A DNA stretch of 23,518 bases, taken from a virus. Where the stretch lies: positions 1 to 23,518 of IMG/VR virus record IMGVR_UViG_3300033182_000750. One strand, written 5' to 3'. How positions within the stretch are numbered: the first letter of the stretch is position 1; every line of letters starts with the position of its first letter. The translations under genes were made by a program, and so were the position numbers. The notes beneath the pieces were generated by a model. That model saw nothing but the letters and a program-made list of their open reading frames with translations. It searched no databases and had not been told where the DNA came from. This document shows positions 1 to 8,084 of the stretch, one piece after another.

Positions 1-969
1 CTGATCGGCTGGCCGTGCAGGGCTATGCCGCTTCATCTTCTCGCCGTCCATGTAATACATACACAGCTTTGAAGAATCGAGGATGTAGCAACGCTTCGAT
101 GGGTCTTGGGTTGCGATGGTCAAGTCATCGAGGGTTGGGTCATATACAAAGGTCAGACCGTTGTAGCTGATTTCGCCCATTGCGATGTTTTGACCACGCC
201 CAAAACCTGTCTGGCTGTAGTTACCGTTGCGGCGCAACTCGTCCGCCAGGCGGTCGAGGAACGCTGAACCACAAACAGCGATGTCGGGCTTGCCGCCATA
301 CCGCTTCAGCTGACGCATTTCGGTATGAAGCAACTCGATCAACTCTTGGCCAGTAGCGGTTGTTGCAATAGCCACGTTGGCGCGGTTTCTCCACCAGGTA
401 TTAGTCTGGCAAGAAAGGCCACCAACTGTTGCGCCAATAGCTGTCGGATCATCGAGAACGATGGTCTGGATACCAGCAAGAGCGTCAGGGTCGGCTGTGC
501 CGTCACCAAACAGAAAGTCATTCATTCCGCGTGAATAACCTTCCATCATGTCATCGAGCTTGTCCTGGAACAGATTGACCAGGACAGTCGCATCGCGACC
601 TGAGTGGTTTTGGACAGACGCACCGTTCATGCTGTCGCTAACGCTGATACCGTCCTTTTTGAGTTCGGTCAGAGTCAGCGAAATGCCAGCATGATGCTCT
701 TTCCAAGCGTAGTTAGCACGCTTGATGTTCGCTGGGTTCGCGTATGAAACAGTAGCGTTGTGGGTATAGCCATCAACCGTAGTTGTGTATGTACCCTTAA
801 CTGCTACAGAAAGTTCACCCTTACCGCCAGGAAATGTCTTTGCCCCTGCATCCATCTTTTGCAGAAGTGGCTTATCCTGGAGGCTTTGGGAGTAGACGTT
901 GCCCTTATCGATGTAATAATCGAGGGCGGCGTTGGCAATGTTGTCCAACTCAGCTTGTGTAAAAGCCAT
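1..969 (-). CDS. Phage major capsid protein, partial (C-terminus beyond window)
   Basis: The reading frame is open from an ATG at 969 to the window edge (323 codons), so the C-terminal part is missing. It begins MAFTQAELDNIANAALDYYI and contains the segment NDFLFGDGTADPDALAGIQ near residue 150, a pattern I associate with podoviral major capsid proteins of the HK97-fold gp13-like group. A motif of the type KRYGGKPDIAVCGSAFLDRL follows near residue 225. It would form the icosahedral head. A good ribosome binding site (AGGAG, 6-7 bases upstream) fixes the start. It lies 18 bases after the acidic scaffold-like gene, the usual scaffold-capsid order. The family call rests on recalled motifs and gene order; no search was run. 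Confidence 0.85.
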   Translation of the reverse strand, partial: MAFTQAELDNIANAALDYYIDKGNVYSQSLQDKPLLQKMDAGAKTFPGGKGELSVAVKGTYTTTVDGYTHNATVSYANPANIKRANYAWKEHHAGISLTLTELKKDGISVSDSMNGASVQNHSGRDATVLVNLFQDKLDDMMEGYSRGMNDFLFGDGTADPDALAGIQTIVLDDPTAIGATVGGLSCQTNTWWRNRANVAIATTATGQELIELLHTEMRQLKRYGGKPDIAVCGSAFLDRLADELRRNGNYSQTGFGRGQNIAMGEISYNGLTFVYDPTLDDLTIATQDPSKRCYILDSSKLCMYYMDGEKMKRHSPARPADQ

Positions 970-987
970 ATCTCGCTCCTATTGCGA

Positions 988-1950
988 TTAGGTAGACCCT
1001 TGCGCCAAAGCTGTCTGCACTGCTTCCATCAGGCTATTAGGCTCTGGAGTAGGTGTTCCACCAAGTTTGCCACCAGATGCCGTTTTCATTGGGCGCTTGC
1101 CGCCGAACCTTTGAGCGAACCGCTTGTTGACAGTATCATAAGCCTCTTTGGCCATAGCCACCGCCTCTTGCGCTGTATTCGGTCTTCCGCGTTCTGCAAC
1201 TAACACCCTTACACGGTCATCAATCTCAGCTTCCTTGAGGTGATAGTCGGGGTCAGATTCTCGGATTTGAGTTTCCCAGTCCGTGACAGTAGCAGCCAAC
1301 TGATTACGTTGCTCGGTCTGCTGTGCTTCCACTTGTTGCTGGCTTTGACGGTCAACGGCTTGGCGTAGCCTTTCGTTTTCCGATCTCTGCCGCGCAAGTT
1401 CGCGACCAACATCTTCGTCCATATATCCGTCATCAACTTTGGAGCGAATATCGTCTGGTAGTGTTTGACCAGTCTGTAAAGACAGCTGCTGCACATACGG
1501 ATAAAGGGCTTTTAGCGCTTCCTCTGGGTTGTTTTTCATCAACGCCATGATCTGGAAGCCCTGGGCCGCTTCTTCAGCTGATAGATCGTTCTTCGACAAA
1601 AAGGACGTAATCTGCTCAAACTGCGCCGCACCTTCGCGATATTTGTTCCGCTGCTCAATAACTTCTTTGAAACGCGGATGTTTGTGGAATGGGACATCTG
1701 CAAAAGACTCTTCCGACTCATCATCGGACTTTTCGCCATCTGCTAGATACTCACCCTCGTTATCTTCTCCTTCATCATCCTCAAACTCGGATTGCGAATC
1801 CGTATCATCCGAGGGCTGCATTGCGTCTTGAACGACACTCAACAAGTCCTCTTCAGTTTCGCTTTCTGCGCTTGACGACTGCGCTTCTTCTTCGTCCTGG
1901 TCGGTTTCCAAGATGGTGGACGGTTCCATCTTGTCAGCTTCTTCAGCCAT
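988..1950 (-). CDS. Scaffold-like capsid assembly protein
   Basis: This 320-residue protein has an extremely acidic N-terminal third (runs of D, E and S up to about residue 80), a charged helical centre rich in Q, E and R (about 195-220, likely coiled coil), and a basic C-terminus with KRPMKTASGGKLGG. This matches phage scaffolding proteins, which fill the prohead and bind the coat through a basic C-terminal end. It sits between portal and major capsid genes, as scaffolds usually do. AAAGGA lies about 8 bases upstream of the ATG at 1950, and a strong promoter lies just upstream (1986-2014), so this gene probably begins a capsid transcript. No protease domain is visible. The function is inferred from composition and position. 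Confidence 0.75.
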   Translation of the reverse strand: MAEEADKMEPSTILETDQDEEEAQSSSAESETEEDLLSVVQDAMQPSDDTDSQSEFEDDEGEDNEGEYLADGEKSDDESEESFADVPFHKHPRFKEVIEQRNKYREGAAQFEQITSFLSKNDLSAEEAAQGFQIMALMKNNPEEALKALYPYVQQLSLQTGQTLPDDIRSKVDDGYMDEDVGRELARQRSENERLRQAVDRQSQQQVEAQQTEQRNQLAATVTDWETQIRESDPDYHLKEAEIDDRVRVLVAERGRPNTAQEAVAMAKEAYDTVNKRFAQRFGGKRPMKTASGGKLGGTPTPEPNSLMEAVQTALAQGST

Positions 1951-1965
1951 ATTATCGTCCTTTCT

Positions 1966-1980
1966 TACGGCAATGCCGTA
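1966..1980 (-). other. 5'-terminal mRNA hairpin before scaffold gene
   Basis: TACGGC-att-GCCGTA forms a perfect 6-bp stem with a 3-base loop. The -10 box ends at 1986, so transcription should start near 1979-1980, placing the hairpin at the very 5' end of the transcript. It is followed by the AAAGGA ribosome binding site of the scaffold gene. Such 5'-terminal stems can protect mRNA from decay; this role is inference. Confidence 0.5.
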
Positions 1981-1985
1981 TCTCT

Positions 1986-2014
1986 AATATACCGATGTTT
2001 GTCGCATCTATCAA
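1986..2014 (-). promoter_or_regulatory. Sigma70-type promoter for scaffold/capsid transcript
   Basis: On the minus strand there is TTGATA (2014-2009, 5/6 to consensus), a 17-base spacer, and TATATT (1991-1986, 5/6). It lies in the 80-base gap between portal stop and scaffold start. The spacer holds CGACAAACA, which recurs in the same place in the promoter at 12941-12969. It would boost capsid and scaffold expression relative to the portal. Confidence 0.65.
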
Positions 2015-2030
2015 CAAACACAGTAATTTG

Positions 2031-4097
2031 TTACTGGTTCGCACCCATTGGCGCTAATCCTCCGCCGCTGGGCAACTGTCTCGGCGCATTATCTGCACCA
2101 CCTCCTGGAGCGCCCTGCAATGCGGGATCACCAGTACCTGGCCGTTGCAACTGGTTCATAGCTACAATGGACGGGATTTTTTCAGCAAACGCTGTTGTCA
2201 AGTCTAGCTTGTCATCCAGGCGTTTCAGCAATTCTTTAGCAAGCCACTTTGGATCGATGCCTGGGATCTGCAACAAGAACGGCATGATCCGCTCGATGTT
2301 CGCCAGTTCGGCGGCTCGGTTAGGCTTACCTGTCGAGCCAGCCTCGATCTCAAGGAATACCTCTTCCATGATCTCTTCCCTGGTCATCTCAGGCCAGACA
2401 GCCCCAGGGCCAGCAATCTTCTTCACTTCGTCAATCGACATTTCCAAAAGAAGCACTTGGCCAGCTGCTCGTGCAACTTCGGACATAAAACTGTCCAACT
2501 CATCGACATTTGCGCCCATGCTCGACATTCTTGCGGATTCAGCAATGCTGGTTTCCGTAGCTGTCGCCCTGGATAAACCGCCGAATTGCGCTTCTTGAGC
2601 GCCTACGACCAACTGAATGTCATCAAAAATGGTTCTGACTTCGTACAGATTTGGGTCAATTCCGATCTGGCCTACAGGCTGGATAACGTCATTTACCTTC
2701 TGGCCAGCAGCCAGGGCTTGCAACTCAATAACGGCATTGGCCGGATGCGTAGCCAGCTTTTCCTTATCAGCATCCTCGAGGACACCAGCTGGCGCTGCAT
2801 ACTTAGGCCGATTAGCGCGGCGATGCTCTCGCAGCCCCTGCCTTGCCCGATTGTATTCGTGCTGCATCGGGAGCAGCAAACTAACATCTGACGGCGGGTA
2901 TAGGTGATCCTTATGCTCAACTTCGTTAAAGACTAGGGCAAAAATAGGCCAGAAAGTCTCAACGCGAACATCCGGCGACATAGGCTCACGCAAGAAGTCT
3001 TCGTATCCGTCTGCTATACAATACTGCAACCCAGACTTTCGGTCATACACTTCGTAGACCTGGACAAGACCATCTGGCGCACCTTCGCCGTTTATTTCAT
3101 CATATGAGGTGCGCTGCTTGTAAGGGTCGTTAGGCCCAGTCAAGCGGCCCTTCATGTCGTATGAACGGTATTGGTCTTTTAGATCCACATTATAGATTTC
3201 CTTTACCTCATCTGGGGTAAGGAACAATTCGTGCGCGACCCAGGCAGCGCCTACAAAGCCCCGCAACTGGCGGCACATTGGGTCAATGATAACGCTTGCA
3301 GACTCTGGGAAATCAAACACCAAACCTTCGCGCAACGTTATCATCGGCTCTTCCATCAAAGCCTTTAATGATAACGCTAGTTCTTCGATCTGATGATCGT
3401 CTTGCTGGATCTCGCCTTCTGCCGCCTCTTTTGCGATACGGCGCAGATAATCAAGTTGTGCCTGGACATCTGATATTTTAGCCGCAACCTCGGGGCTACG
3501 GTCCATGTCCCGCTGGAACCCAACCTTTACATAACCCACGCCTGTAGTAATAACGCGGCGGACAAGAGCCTTCATTTGCGCCTTAAAATTAGGCTGTTGC
3601 TCTTTCATGTAATAGTCGAACAATCGTTCTAATGTTTTGGCGACATTATCCAGCATCTTCTGATGCGTGTTTGCCTGGGTGTAGTCCTGGATAATCGCGG
3701 AGGCTTCCATCGGGACAGGCATACCTGTAGTCGATGCAGCCTGGGATGCCTGGTAGGCCATCATCAATGTTTCGGCGTTACCATCCCATACCTGGTGTTC
3801 CATCCTGGTGCGGCGCTGGGCAATGGCTTTAGGGTTTTTCGCGTAAAGCGCTGCTGTACGCTGCTGAACGTGACGCTGCAAAATGTTTGCTACATACTGG
3901 TCTTCCGTCCAGTTCTTGTCGTCATAACCATTTAACGCTGCGTCCATATCGCGGCGCATTTGCTTATATGCTTTTTCGTGGAAATTTTTAGCCTGTTTGA
4001 CTTTCGCCATCCAAGCCTTGACTAGCTTTTTACGGCGCTCTGTTGGCTCGGGCTTCTCTGCGCTGTCTGTCGCAACAATCAACATATCATTGTGCAT
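2031..4097 (-). CDS. Portal protein (podovirus type)
   Basis: At 688 residues this fits the long portal proteins of P22-like podoviruses. The portal is the dodecameric ring at one head vertex through which DNA is packaged and ejected. The N-terminus is charged and helical (residues 15-55), followed by NILQRHVQQRTAALYAKNPKAI, typical of the region after the clip in such portals. A long helical stretch with RANRPKYAAPAGVL lies near residue 430, and the C-terminus is Pro/Gly-rich. The start ATG (4097) overlaps the terminase stop by one base (TAATG), and GGTGG lies upstream. Position directly after the large terminase and before the scaffold supports the call strongly. Confidence 0.88.
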   Translation of the reverse strand: MHNDMLIVATDSAEKPEPTERRKKLVKAWMAKVKQAKNFHEKAYKQMRRDMDAALNGYDDKNWTEDQYVANILQRHVQQRTAALYAKNPKAIAQRRTRMEHQVWDGNAETLMMAYQASQAASTTGMPVPMEASAIIQDYTQANTHQKMLDNVAKTLERLFDYYMKEQQPNFKAQMKALVRRVITTGVGYVKVGFQRDMDRSPEVAAKISDVQAQLDYLRRIAKEAAEGEIQQDDHQIEELALSLKALMEEPMITLREGLVFDFPESASVIIDPMCRQLRGFVGAAWVAHELFLTPDEVKEIYNVDLKDQYRSYDMKGRLTGPNDPYKQRTSYDEINGEGAPDGLVQVYEVYDRKSGLQYCIADGYEDFLREPMSPDVRVETFWPIFALVFNEVEHKDHLYPPSDVSLLLPMQHEYNRARQGLREHRRANRPKYAAPAGVLEDADKEKLATHPANAVIELQALAAGQKVNDVIQPVGQIGIDPNLYEVRTIFDDIQLVVGAQEAQFGGLSRATATETSIAESARMSSMGANVDELDSFMSEVARAAGQVLLLEMSIDEVKKIAGPGAVWPEMTREEIMEEVFLEIEAGSTGKPNRAAELANIERIMPFLLQIPGIDPKWLAKELLKRLDDKLDLTTAFAEKIPSIVAMNQLQRPGTGDPALQGAPGGGADNAPRQLPSGGGLAPMGANQ

Positions 4098-5677
4098 TAA
4101 AATCCACCAGTCGCACTAAGCAACCGCTCCTGTTTATCTCGTTGTGACGCATCCCATTTAACCCATGCAAGCGTACCAACCTTTGGCGTCATATCCTGTT
4201 TAGCTGCCATTCCACCAGGCGTAGCAAGCCTCGAAAGACCCATGCCTACCCAGGCTATTGTATCAACAAAATCATCATGGCGCGAGTTCGGGAACTTTAA
4301 TAATTCGTCAACCGCTTTTTGCGTCCAAAACGATGATTTTGGCAGCTTCACTTTTTTCATAGCCATCCGGCCCATTATTGACTGCGCTCGCTGCACTTTA
4401 TTATGGACAGGGGTGACTTCCTCGATGCGGCAATATACCCGCTCTTCTGCCATTCTTTTCCGCAAGAACGGCCCAATCGCCTTACTGATATGGCCTTTCT
4501 CAGCCCACCAGATCAGCGGTTTATGCTTTTTCATCAGATCCAGCATCGCGTTTACCACTTTGTCGGCTGGCTGTTTCTCCCACCAGCAATCAAGAAGGTA
4601 TATGTCGTCATGCTTATCAACGCCCACTATCAGTAAGCACGTTGCATCATTCCTGGTCTTGTCAACGCCAACAGCATGATCTGACGCAGCATAAATACGC
4701 AAATCATCCGGCAGCTGACGCTTATCATAGAACACCAGGTTATCGCGCTGGAACAGATCTCCGTCCTCTGGCGTTGGCTTTCCCTGGTAAAGAGCAGCAA
4801 AGCCTCGAGGATCTAGCCGCCGTTGCGCTTCCATAAACTCTGTGTCAAATCGCTCTGGCCACAATAGTTCGCCAGGCTTACGGCCCAGCGGATCATCGTC
4901 TTCTGCCAGGGCTGGCAAGTTAATGATCTTCCACTTCGCCGCTTCTTCCTCAGAATAGTGCGGGTTTGTGGGGTCTGTTAGACGGCCAATCAGGTCATCT
5001 TCATGCCACCTGGTCTGCACAATGACGATAGACGCCGATGCCGTCATCAGTCGTGTCATCAACACCTGGGTAAACCATTGCCACAGTTGTTCGCGCAACG
5101 TAGGGCTATTTGCCTCGATACTGTCTTTGATCGGGTCATCGAGGATAACAAAGTCACCGCCACGGCCAGTAATAGAGCCGCCGCGCCCAACAAACACGGA
5201 CATACCACCAGCGGCGGTCTGGATTCTGGACTTAGACGCACCGCCTTTACGGAAACCAAACCTGGGGAAAATCTGCTTATATTGAGGCGTGGACATGATG
5301 TTGCGAACGTCCGCGCCAAAGTCTTTCGCGAAATCTTCGTTGTATGTAGCAAAAATCACGCTGCGGTAAGGATCTTTGCCCTGCAACCAGGGGACGAACC
5401 GCCTGGAAATCAACTCTGATTTGCCATGCCTTGGCGGCATCGACACAATTAACCGAGGGATATGGCCTTTTTCGACCTTCTCTAGCACTTTAGCCAGGGC
5501 GCGATGGTGTTTTGCGTCTTTGAAAAGCGACAGATCTAGGTCATCTGGGTCATCTGGGTCAGGCATCGTGAATTTTGTGAATTTAAGAAAGTCATCACGG
5601 CACTCAATGGCCAACTTTTGCCGCCTTGCAGCCGCAATCTTCTTTTCTAGGTCTGTTAGCTGCTTCTCTTTGTTCAT
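4097..5677 (-). CDS. terL: Terminase large subunit
   Basis: This is the 526-residue DNA-packaging motor. The N-terminal ATPase has the Walker A variant SMPPRHGKSE (about residues 79-88) and Walker B DFVILDDP (about 177-184). The C-terminal RNase H-like nuclease shows AASDHAVGVDKTRNDAT, WWAEKGHISKAIG, and a late acidic site in RHDDFVDTIAW. Packaging takes place at the portal, whose gene follows with a 1-base overlap. I chose the ATG at 5677 because it overlaps the stop of the muramidase gene as ATGA, the pattern used throughout this operon. An in-frame ATG at 5731 would add 18 residues and overlap the upstream gene by 58 bases, with AGAGG placed too close to it. The small subunit is not adjacent (13120-13605). 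Confidence 0.95.
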   Translation of the reverse strand: MNKEKQLTDLEKKIAAARRQKLAIECRDDFLKFTKFTMPDPDDPDDLDLSLFKDAKHHRALAKVLEKVEKGHIPRLIVSMPPRHGKSELISRRFVPWLQGKDPYRSVIFATYNEDFAKDFGADVRNIMSTPQYKQIFPRFGFRKGGASKSRIQTAAGGMSVFVGRGGSITGRGGDFVILDDPIKDSIEANSPTLREQLWQWFTQVLMTRLMTASASIVIVQTRWHEDDLIGRLTDPTNPHYSEEEAAKWKIINLPALAEDDDPLGRKPGELLWPERFDTEFMEAQRRLDPRGFAALYQGKPTPEDGDLFQRDNLVFYDKRQLPDDLRIYAASDHAVGVDKTRNDATCLLIVGVDKHDDIYLLDCWWEKQPADKVVNAMLDLMKKHKPLIWWAEKGHISKAIGPFLRKRMAEERVYCRIEEVTPVHNKVQRAQSIMGRMAMKKVKLPKSSFWTQKAVDELLKFPNSRHDDFVDTIAWVGMGLSRLATPGGMAAKQDMTPKVGTLAWVKWDASQRDKQERLLSATGGF

Positions 5678-6189
5678 GCCGCCGCCATGCCCAACGCGGA
5701 TTCTCGCGTTTCTTTGTTGCGGCGCAGCCATCCTCTGCCAAAATGGTCAAAATCTTTCAAAGCGCGGTAAAACAACTCACGCTCTTCAGCCATAGCCTCA
5801 ATAATTTCTTTCGGATCTCGTTCAGCAACAGCTGCTAGGGTCTTAGGGCCAATAGCGCCATCCGCGCTGGCGTTTACAGCCCTCTGGAGAGCCTTTGCGG
5901 CCCTGGACGGCCCAGAGTTCACCGCCCAGTCAAAGACGCACCAATCAACGCCAGACGGCAAATGATCGGCTTTCACCTTATCCCAGTATAGTTGCTTATA
6001 TACTGGCATAACGTCATCAGGCGTCAGACCCCGCATCTCTTGTTCTGTCACTTCTCGGCCCCGAACCATCTCGAGAACAGATTTAGTGACGCCGAGATTG
6101 GTCATCCCGCCGCTATCTCGCTCATCATTCACGAATCCACCTTCGTGCTGGAGCAGCATATCAAAGCATTTGCTGAAATTGTCGTTCAT
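5674..6189 (-). CDS. Endolysin: GH108-family N-acetylmuramidase
   Basis: This 171-residue lysozyme cuts peptidoglycan at the end of infection. The N-terminus has LLQHEGGFVNDERDSGGMTN (residues 12-31), the glycosyl hydrolase 108 signature, with E16 of HEGG as the expected catalytic acid. The C-terminal half (ALQRAVNASADGAIGPKTLAAV, about 101-122) is the peptidoglycan-binding domain usually fused to it. There is no signal peptide, so it should depend on the holin for export. Start and stop both overlap neighbours as ATGA (holin at 6189, terminase at 5677). Length is typical for the family. Confidence 0.93.
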   Translation of the reverse strand: MNDNFSKCFDMLLQHEGGFVNDERDSGGMTNLGVTKSVLEMVRGREVTEQEMRGLTPDDVMPVYKQLYWDKVKADHLPSGVDWCVFDWAVNSGPSRAAKALQRAVNASADGAIGPKTLAAVAERDPKEIIEAMAEERELFYRALKDFDHFGRGWLRRNKETRESALGMAAA

Positions 6190-6569
6190 TTTGTATCCGT
6201 CTTTTTCAGCTTGTCGAAACTTCTCATGCCGCCGATGCCCAACATTCCGAGTAAAAGAGGCATCATAACGCTCATGTCAGCCTGGGGGATATCAACACCA
6301 AACCCAGCACATATCGGGCTAATCAAAAAGTTGACGGCCATTCCAAGGACAGCAACGTAGCCAGCCAGGGGACGCCAGGATGCCTGGAACCAGTTTCCCT
6401 TTGCATCCGCTTTCAGCACCTCGATTTGCGCCAACATGGCTTCTTGGGCATGGCGCTGTGACATCGTTGCGATTTCGTGAGCCAGGGCTGCTTTCTGGTC
6501 CTTGTCTTCAATAAACTTATCCAGGATGCCAGTAACTGGGCCAATAAGGCTGCCAATCAAATTCATCAT
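6186..6569 (-). CDS. Holin of the gene-transfer-agent 3TM type
   Basis: At 127 residues, it begins with a glycine-rich hydrophobic patch (MMNLIGSLIGPVTGILDKFI), then a charged helical segment, then WFQASWRPLAGYVAVLGMAVNF and a second hydrophobic stretch (MMPLLLGMLGIGGMRSFDK). The W-x3-SWRPL motif followed by two membrane helices and GxGxxRSFDK is what I recall of the family 'holin of 3TMs, for gene-transfer release'. It would form the membrane lesion that frees the muramidase encoded immediately downstream. Start and stop overlap neighbours as ATGA. A second ATG directly follows the first and could be the true start. Confidence 0.85.
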   Translation of the reverse strand: MMNLIGSLIGPVTGILDKFIEDKDQKAALAHEIATMSQRHAQEAMLAQIEVLKADAKGNWFQASWRPLAGYVAVLGMAVNFLISPICAGFGVDIPQADMSVMMPLLLGMLGIGGMRSFDKLKKTDTK

Positions 6570-6772
6570 GTGTTTTTCCCCTCATGGTTAATCCAAACGG
6601 CGAACATCCCGCTGAAGCAGCCGCAAATCGTAGAAACGAACGCGGTTTGCTGAGTTGTCGCGGACGCCCCCAACGCCATAAACCAGGACGCACAGTTCCA
6701 CGCCATTAGCGTGGATGCCGCCATCATTATCCTGGGTAAGATCTTTAATTTAAGAAACTGCTCGGCTGTCAT
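6566..6772 (-). CDS. Small two-helix membrane protein, possible second holin or antiholin
   Basis: 68 residues with two hydrophobic segments (about 12-33 and 42-62) and charged ends (KLK near the N-terminus, NHEGKNT at the C-terminus). I do not recognise a specific family. Two short transmembrane helices right before the 3TM holin suggest an accessory holin or antiholin. A clear GGAGG lies about 9 bases before the ATG at 6772. The gene overlaps the upstream nuclease-like gene by 23 bases and the downstream holin by ATGA, so all three are likely coupled. Confidence 0.6.
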   Translation of the reverse strand: MTAEQFLKLKILPRIMMAASTLMAWNCASWFMALGASATTQQTAFVSTICGCFSGMFAVWINHEGKNT

Positions 6773-7181
6773 GCTGCGTTACCTCCAAGGCGTCGAACCA
6801 AGTTCGAGCCTCTTCTTTATGATCGAGGAAACGTGCTTCAGTGATGCGGGTCGTAACAGTCGTGATATCGCACCATGGGAGAAACACGCAGCGCCTGTGG
6901 TTGACCGCAACAAGCGAAAATATATCAACTTCGCCAGCGCCATATAGCTTTTTGCTTTTGACACCATGCGCCGTCCTAAATGAGTAAGTAGAAGCGTGAA
7001 AGACTGACGCTTCCTTTTGTAAGGATGCTTTAACTTGGACTCGTATAAATTCGCTACCACAGTCAACCAGCAAGTCATATTTTCTGTTTTCAACGGCAGT
7101 TGCTTGAAACCCTAGTAGTTCAAGGGCAGCAGCGGTTATCAACTCACCCGACCTTCCAATAGACAGGGCGGACAACTTCAT
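6750..7181 (-). CDS. PD-(D/E)XK-fold nuclease-like protein
   Basis: 143 residues. The N-terminus has GRSGELITAAALELLGF (E13 in a helix), then YDLLVDCGSEFIRVQVKAS with D36, Q49 and K51. This E...D...QxK layout is that of small PD-(D/E)XK endonucleases (PDDEXK_5-like, Holliday-junction-resolvase fold), in which a strand-turn-strand carries the metal-binding residues. It would cut DNA, but the substrate cannot be told. Its place inside the lysis cassette, overlapping a membrane-protein gene by 23 bases, is unusual. The ribosome binding site is weak (AAGGA well upstream of the ATG at 7181). Confidence 0.7.
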   Translation of the reverse strand: MKLSALSIGRSGELITAAALELLGFQATAVENRKYDLLVDCGSEFIRVQVKASLQKEASVFHASTYSFRTAHGVKSKKLYGAGEVDIFSLVAVNHRRCVFLPWCDITTVTTRITEARFLDHKEEARTWFDALEVTQHDSRAVS

Positions 7182-7184
7182 CCG

Positions 7185-7646
7185 CTAGGCAGAGTCCTTC
7201 AACACAACGACCCACCAAACAAAGCCAATTAAGGCAAGTGCCAATGCCAGAATAGCAACCCCAGCTATTGTATATTCGATGATGTCTGCGCGGCGCTTCT
7301 CCGCTAATTCCTTTTGCCGTTGCCTCTCCTTTCTCGCTTCCGCCTGGAACCTTTGCCAGTCTGACCAAAGCCCTGGGCGGCCTACCCAGATCATGGCTTC
7401 CTGTAATGACTTTTCGGCTTCATTTATGGATTCGAGGGCCATAAATTCCTCGAAATCGTTTGCCGTTTCGCCTCTTACCTTCGCTAGAAAGCCGTTTTTC
7501 TTTTTATTAACCTTCTGTTCTAAATCCTGCTTTATCCCTACTATCTGCCCGATCTGCTTTGCGCACCTGGCCAGATCGCCAGAGTTCGATACTGTCTGCT
7601 TCACCACCGCAAAAGCGGCATTGAAAGCTGCTAATTCCGCCAACAT
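7185..7646 (-). CDS. Membrane-anchored coiled-coil protein of unknown function
   Basis: 153 residues, not recognised. The first 120 residues are helical and charged, including KQDLEQKVNKKKNGFLAKVRGE and a strongly basic stretch RKERQRQKELAEKRR (about 105-119). A single membrane helix follows near the C-terminus (about 125-149). A C-terminal anchor with a long cytoplasmic helical domain does not fit a classical inner-membrane spanin, which is anchored at the N-terminus. It lies between lysis genes, ending 3 bases before the nuclease-like gene. A GGAG lies about 12 bases before the ATG at 7646; an in-frame stop a few codons upstream rules out a longer version. Confidence 0.6.
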   Translation of the reverse strand: MLAELAAFNAAFAVVKQTVSNSGDLARCAKQIGQIVGIKQDLEQKVNKKKNGFLAKVRGETANDFEEFMALESINEAEKSLQEAMIWVGRPGLWSDWQRFQAEARKERQRQKELAEKRRADIIEYTIAGVAILALALALIGFVWWVVVLKDSA

Positions 7647-7701
7647 AGCTTTCTGCTCCGCTTATGTGTTGGCCTCCCCCTCCTATGTCAGTCGTATCTC
7701 C

Positions 7702-7782
7702 CTACTTATGAAGCAAAACAACGATCACCACTAAAAGCATACCCATCTGAATTGCATCGAACCAAGGTATGCCCAGCATCAT
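7702..7782 (-). CDS. Tiny membrane peptide (26 aa)
   Basis: A 26-residue reading frame, beginning MMLGIPWFDAIQMGM and then a run of ten almost wholly hydrophobic residues (LLVVIVVLLH) before a final Lys and TAG. AGGTGGGA sits just upstream of the paired ATG codons at 7782/7779. It begins 1 base after the stop of the 21-residue peptide. A single predicted membrane helix suggests a small lysis-associated or membrane-modulating peptide. Function is not known. It is supported by ribosome binding site, spacing and composition only. Confidence 0.5.
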   Translation of the reverse strand: MMLGIPWFDAIQMGMLLVVIVVLLHK

Positions 7783-7783
7783 T

Positions 7784-7849
7784 TCATCCCACCTTAAACA
7801 ATACATTTGCCAGCATCGGCACTCCGGCAAGAGGCAAAACCCAGTTCAT
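7784..7849 (-). CDS. Tiny hydrophobic peptide (21 aa)
   Basis: A 21-residue frame beginning MNWVLPLAGVPMLANVLF whose ATG (7849) overlaps the stop of the upstream 75-residue gene as ATGA, the same coupling seen at real junctions across this operon. The sequence is almost entirely apolar, long enough for one short membrane helix, and ends in Lys-Val-Gly. It is followed at once by a second tiny membrane peptide. No family is recognised; it could be a translational coupler rather than a functional product. Confidence 0.45.
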   Translation of the reverse strand: MNWVLPLAGVPMLANVLFKVG

Positions 7850-8073
7850 TTTGCACCCTGCAAGACTTTATCCAGCTTGTCCTCGACACGGTGCAGCGCA
7901 TCCATCACGCGATTCATATCATCTCGCAGTTCCAGCTTAGTCGCGTAGTGTTCGCGCGTCTGATTGACCAGAATTGTAACGCGCTTCAACTCGCCAAAGA
8001 GGTAGTTTAGTATCCACGCAGCCGCTGCGAACAGTGCGCCAAAGCCGATATCTAGGAGTTGTGCTGTTTCCAT
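7846..8073 (-). CDS. Small N-anchored coiled-coil protein, possible spanin-like or lysis accessory
   Basis: 75 residues: one membrane helix at residues 8-27 (IGFGALFAAAAWILNYLFGE), then a basic turn and a heptad-like helix (residues 40-72, with RVMDALHRVEDKLDKVLQG). An N-terminal anchor followed by a coiled coil resembles the topology of inner-membrane spanins, though it is shorter than usual and no partner lipoprotein is visible. Similar small proteins occur next to phage lysis genes. It has a strong ribosome binding site (TAGGAG about 9 bases before the ATG at 8073), and its stop overlaps the start of the next tiny gene. Confidence 0.6.
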   Translation of the reverse strand: METAQLLDIGFGALFAAAAWILNYLFGELKRVTILVNQTREHYATKLELRDDMNRVMDALHRVEDKLDKVLQGAK

Positions 8074-8084
8074 TGTCTAAACTC

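Noticed and set aside
5678-5731. 18-residue N-terminal extension of the large terminase
   Set aside because: It would overlap the muramidase gene by 58 bases, with the purine-rich stretch abutting the ATG; the ATGA overlap at 5677 fits the operon pattern.
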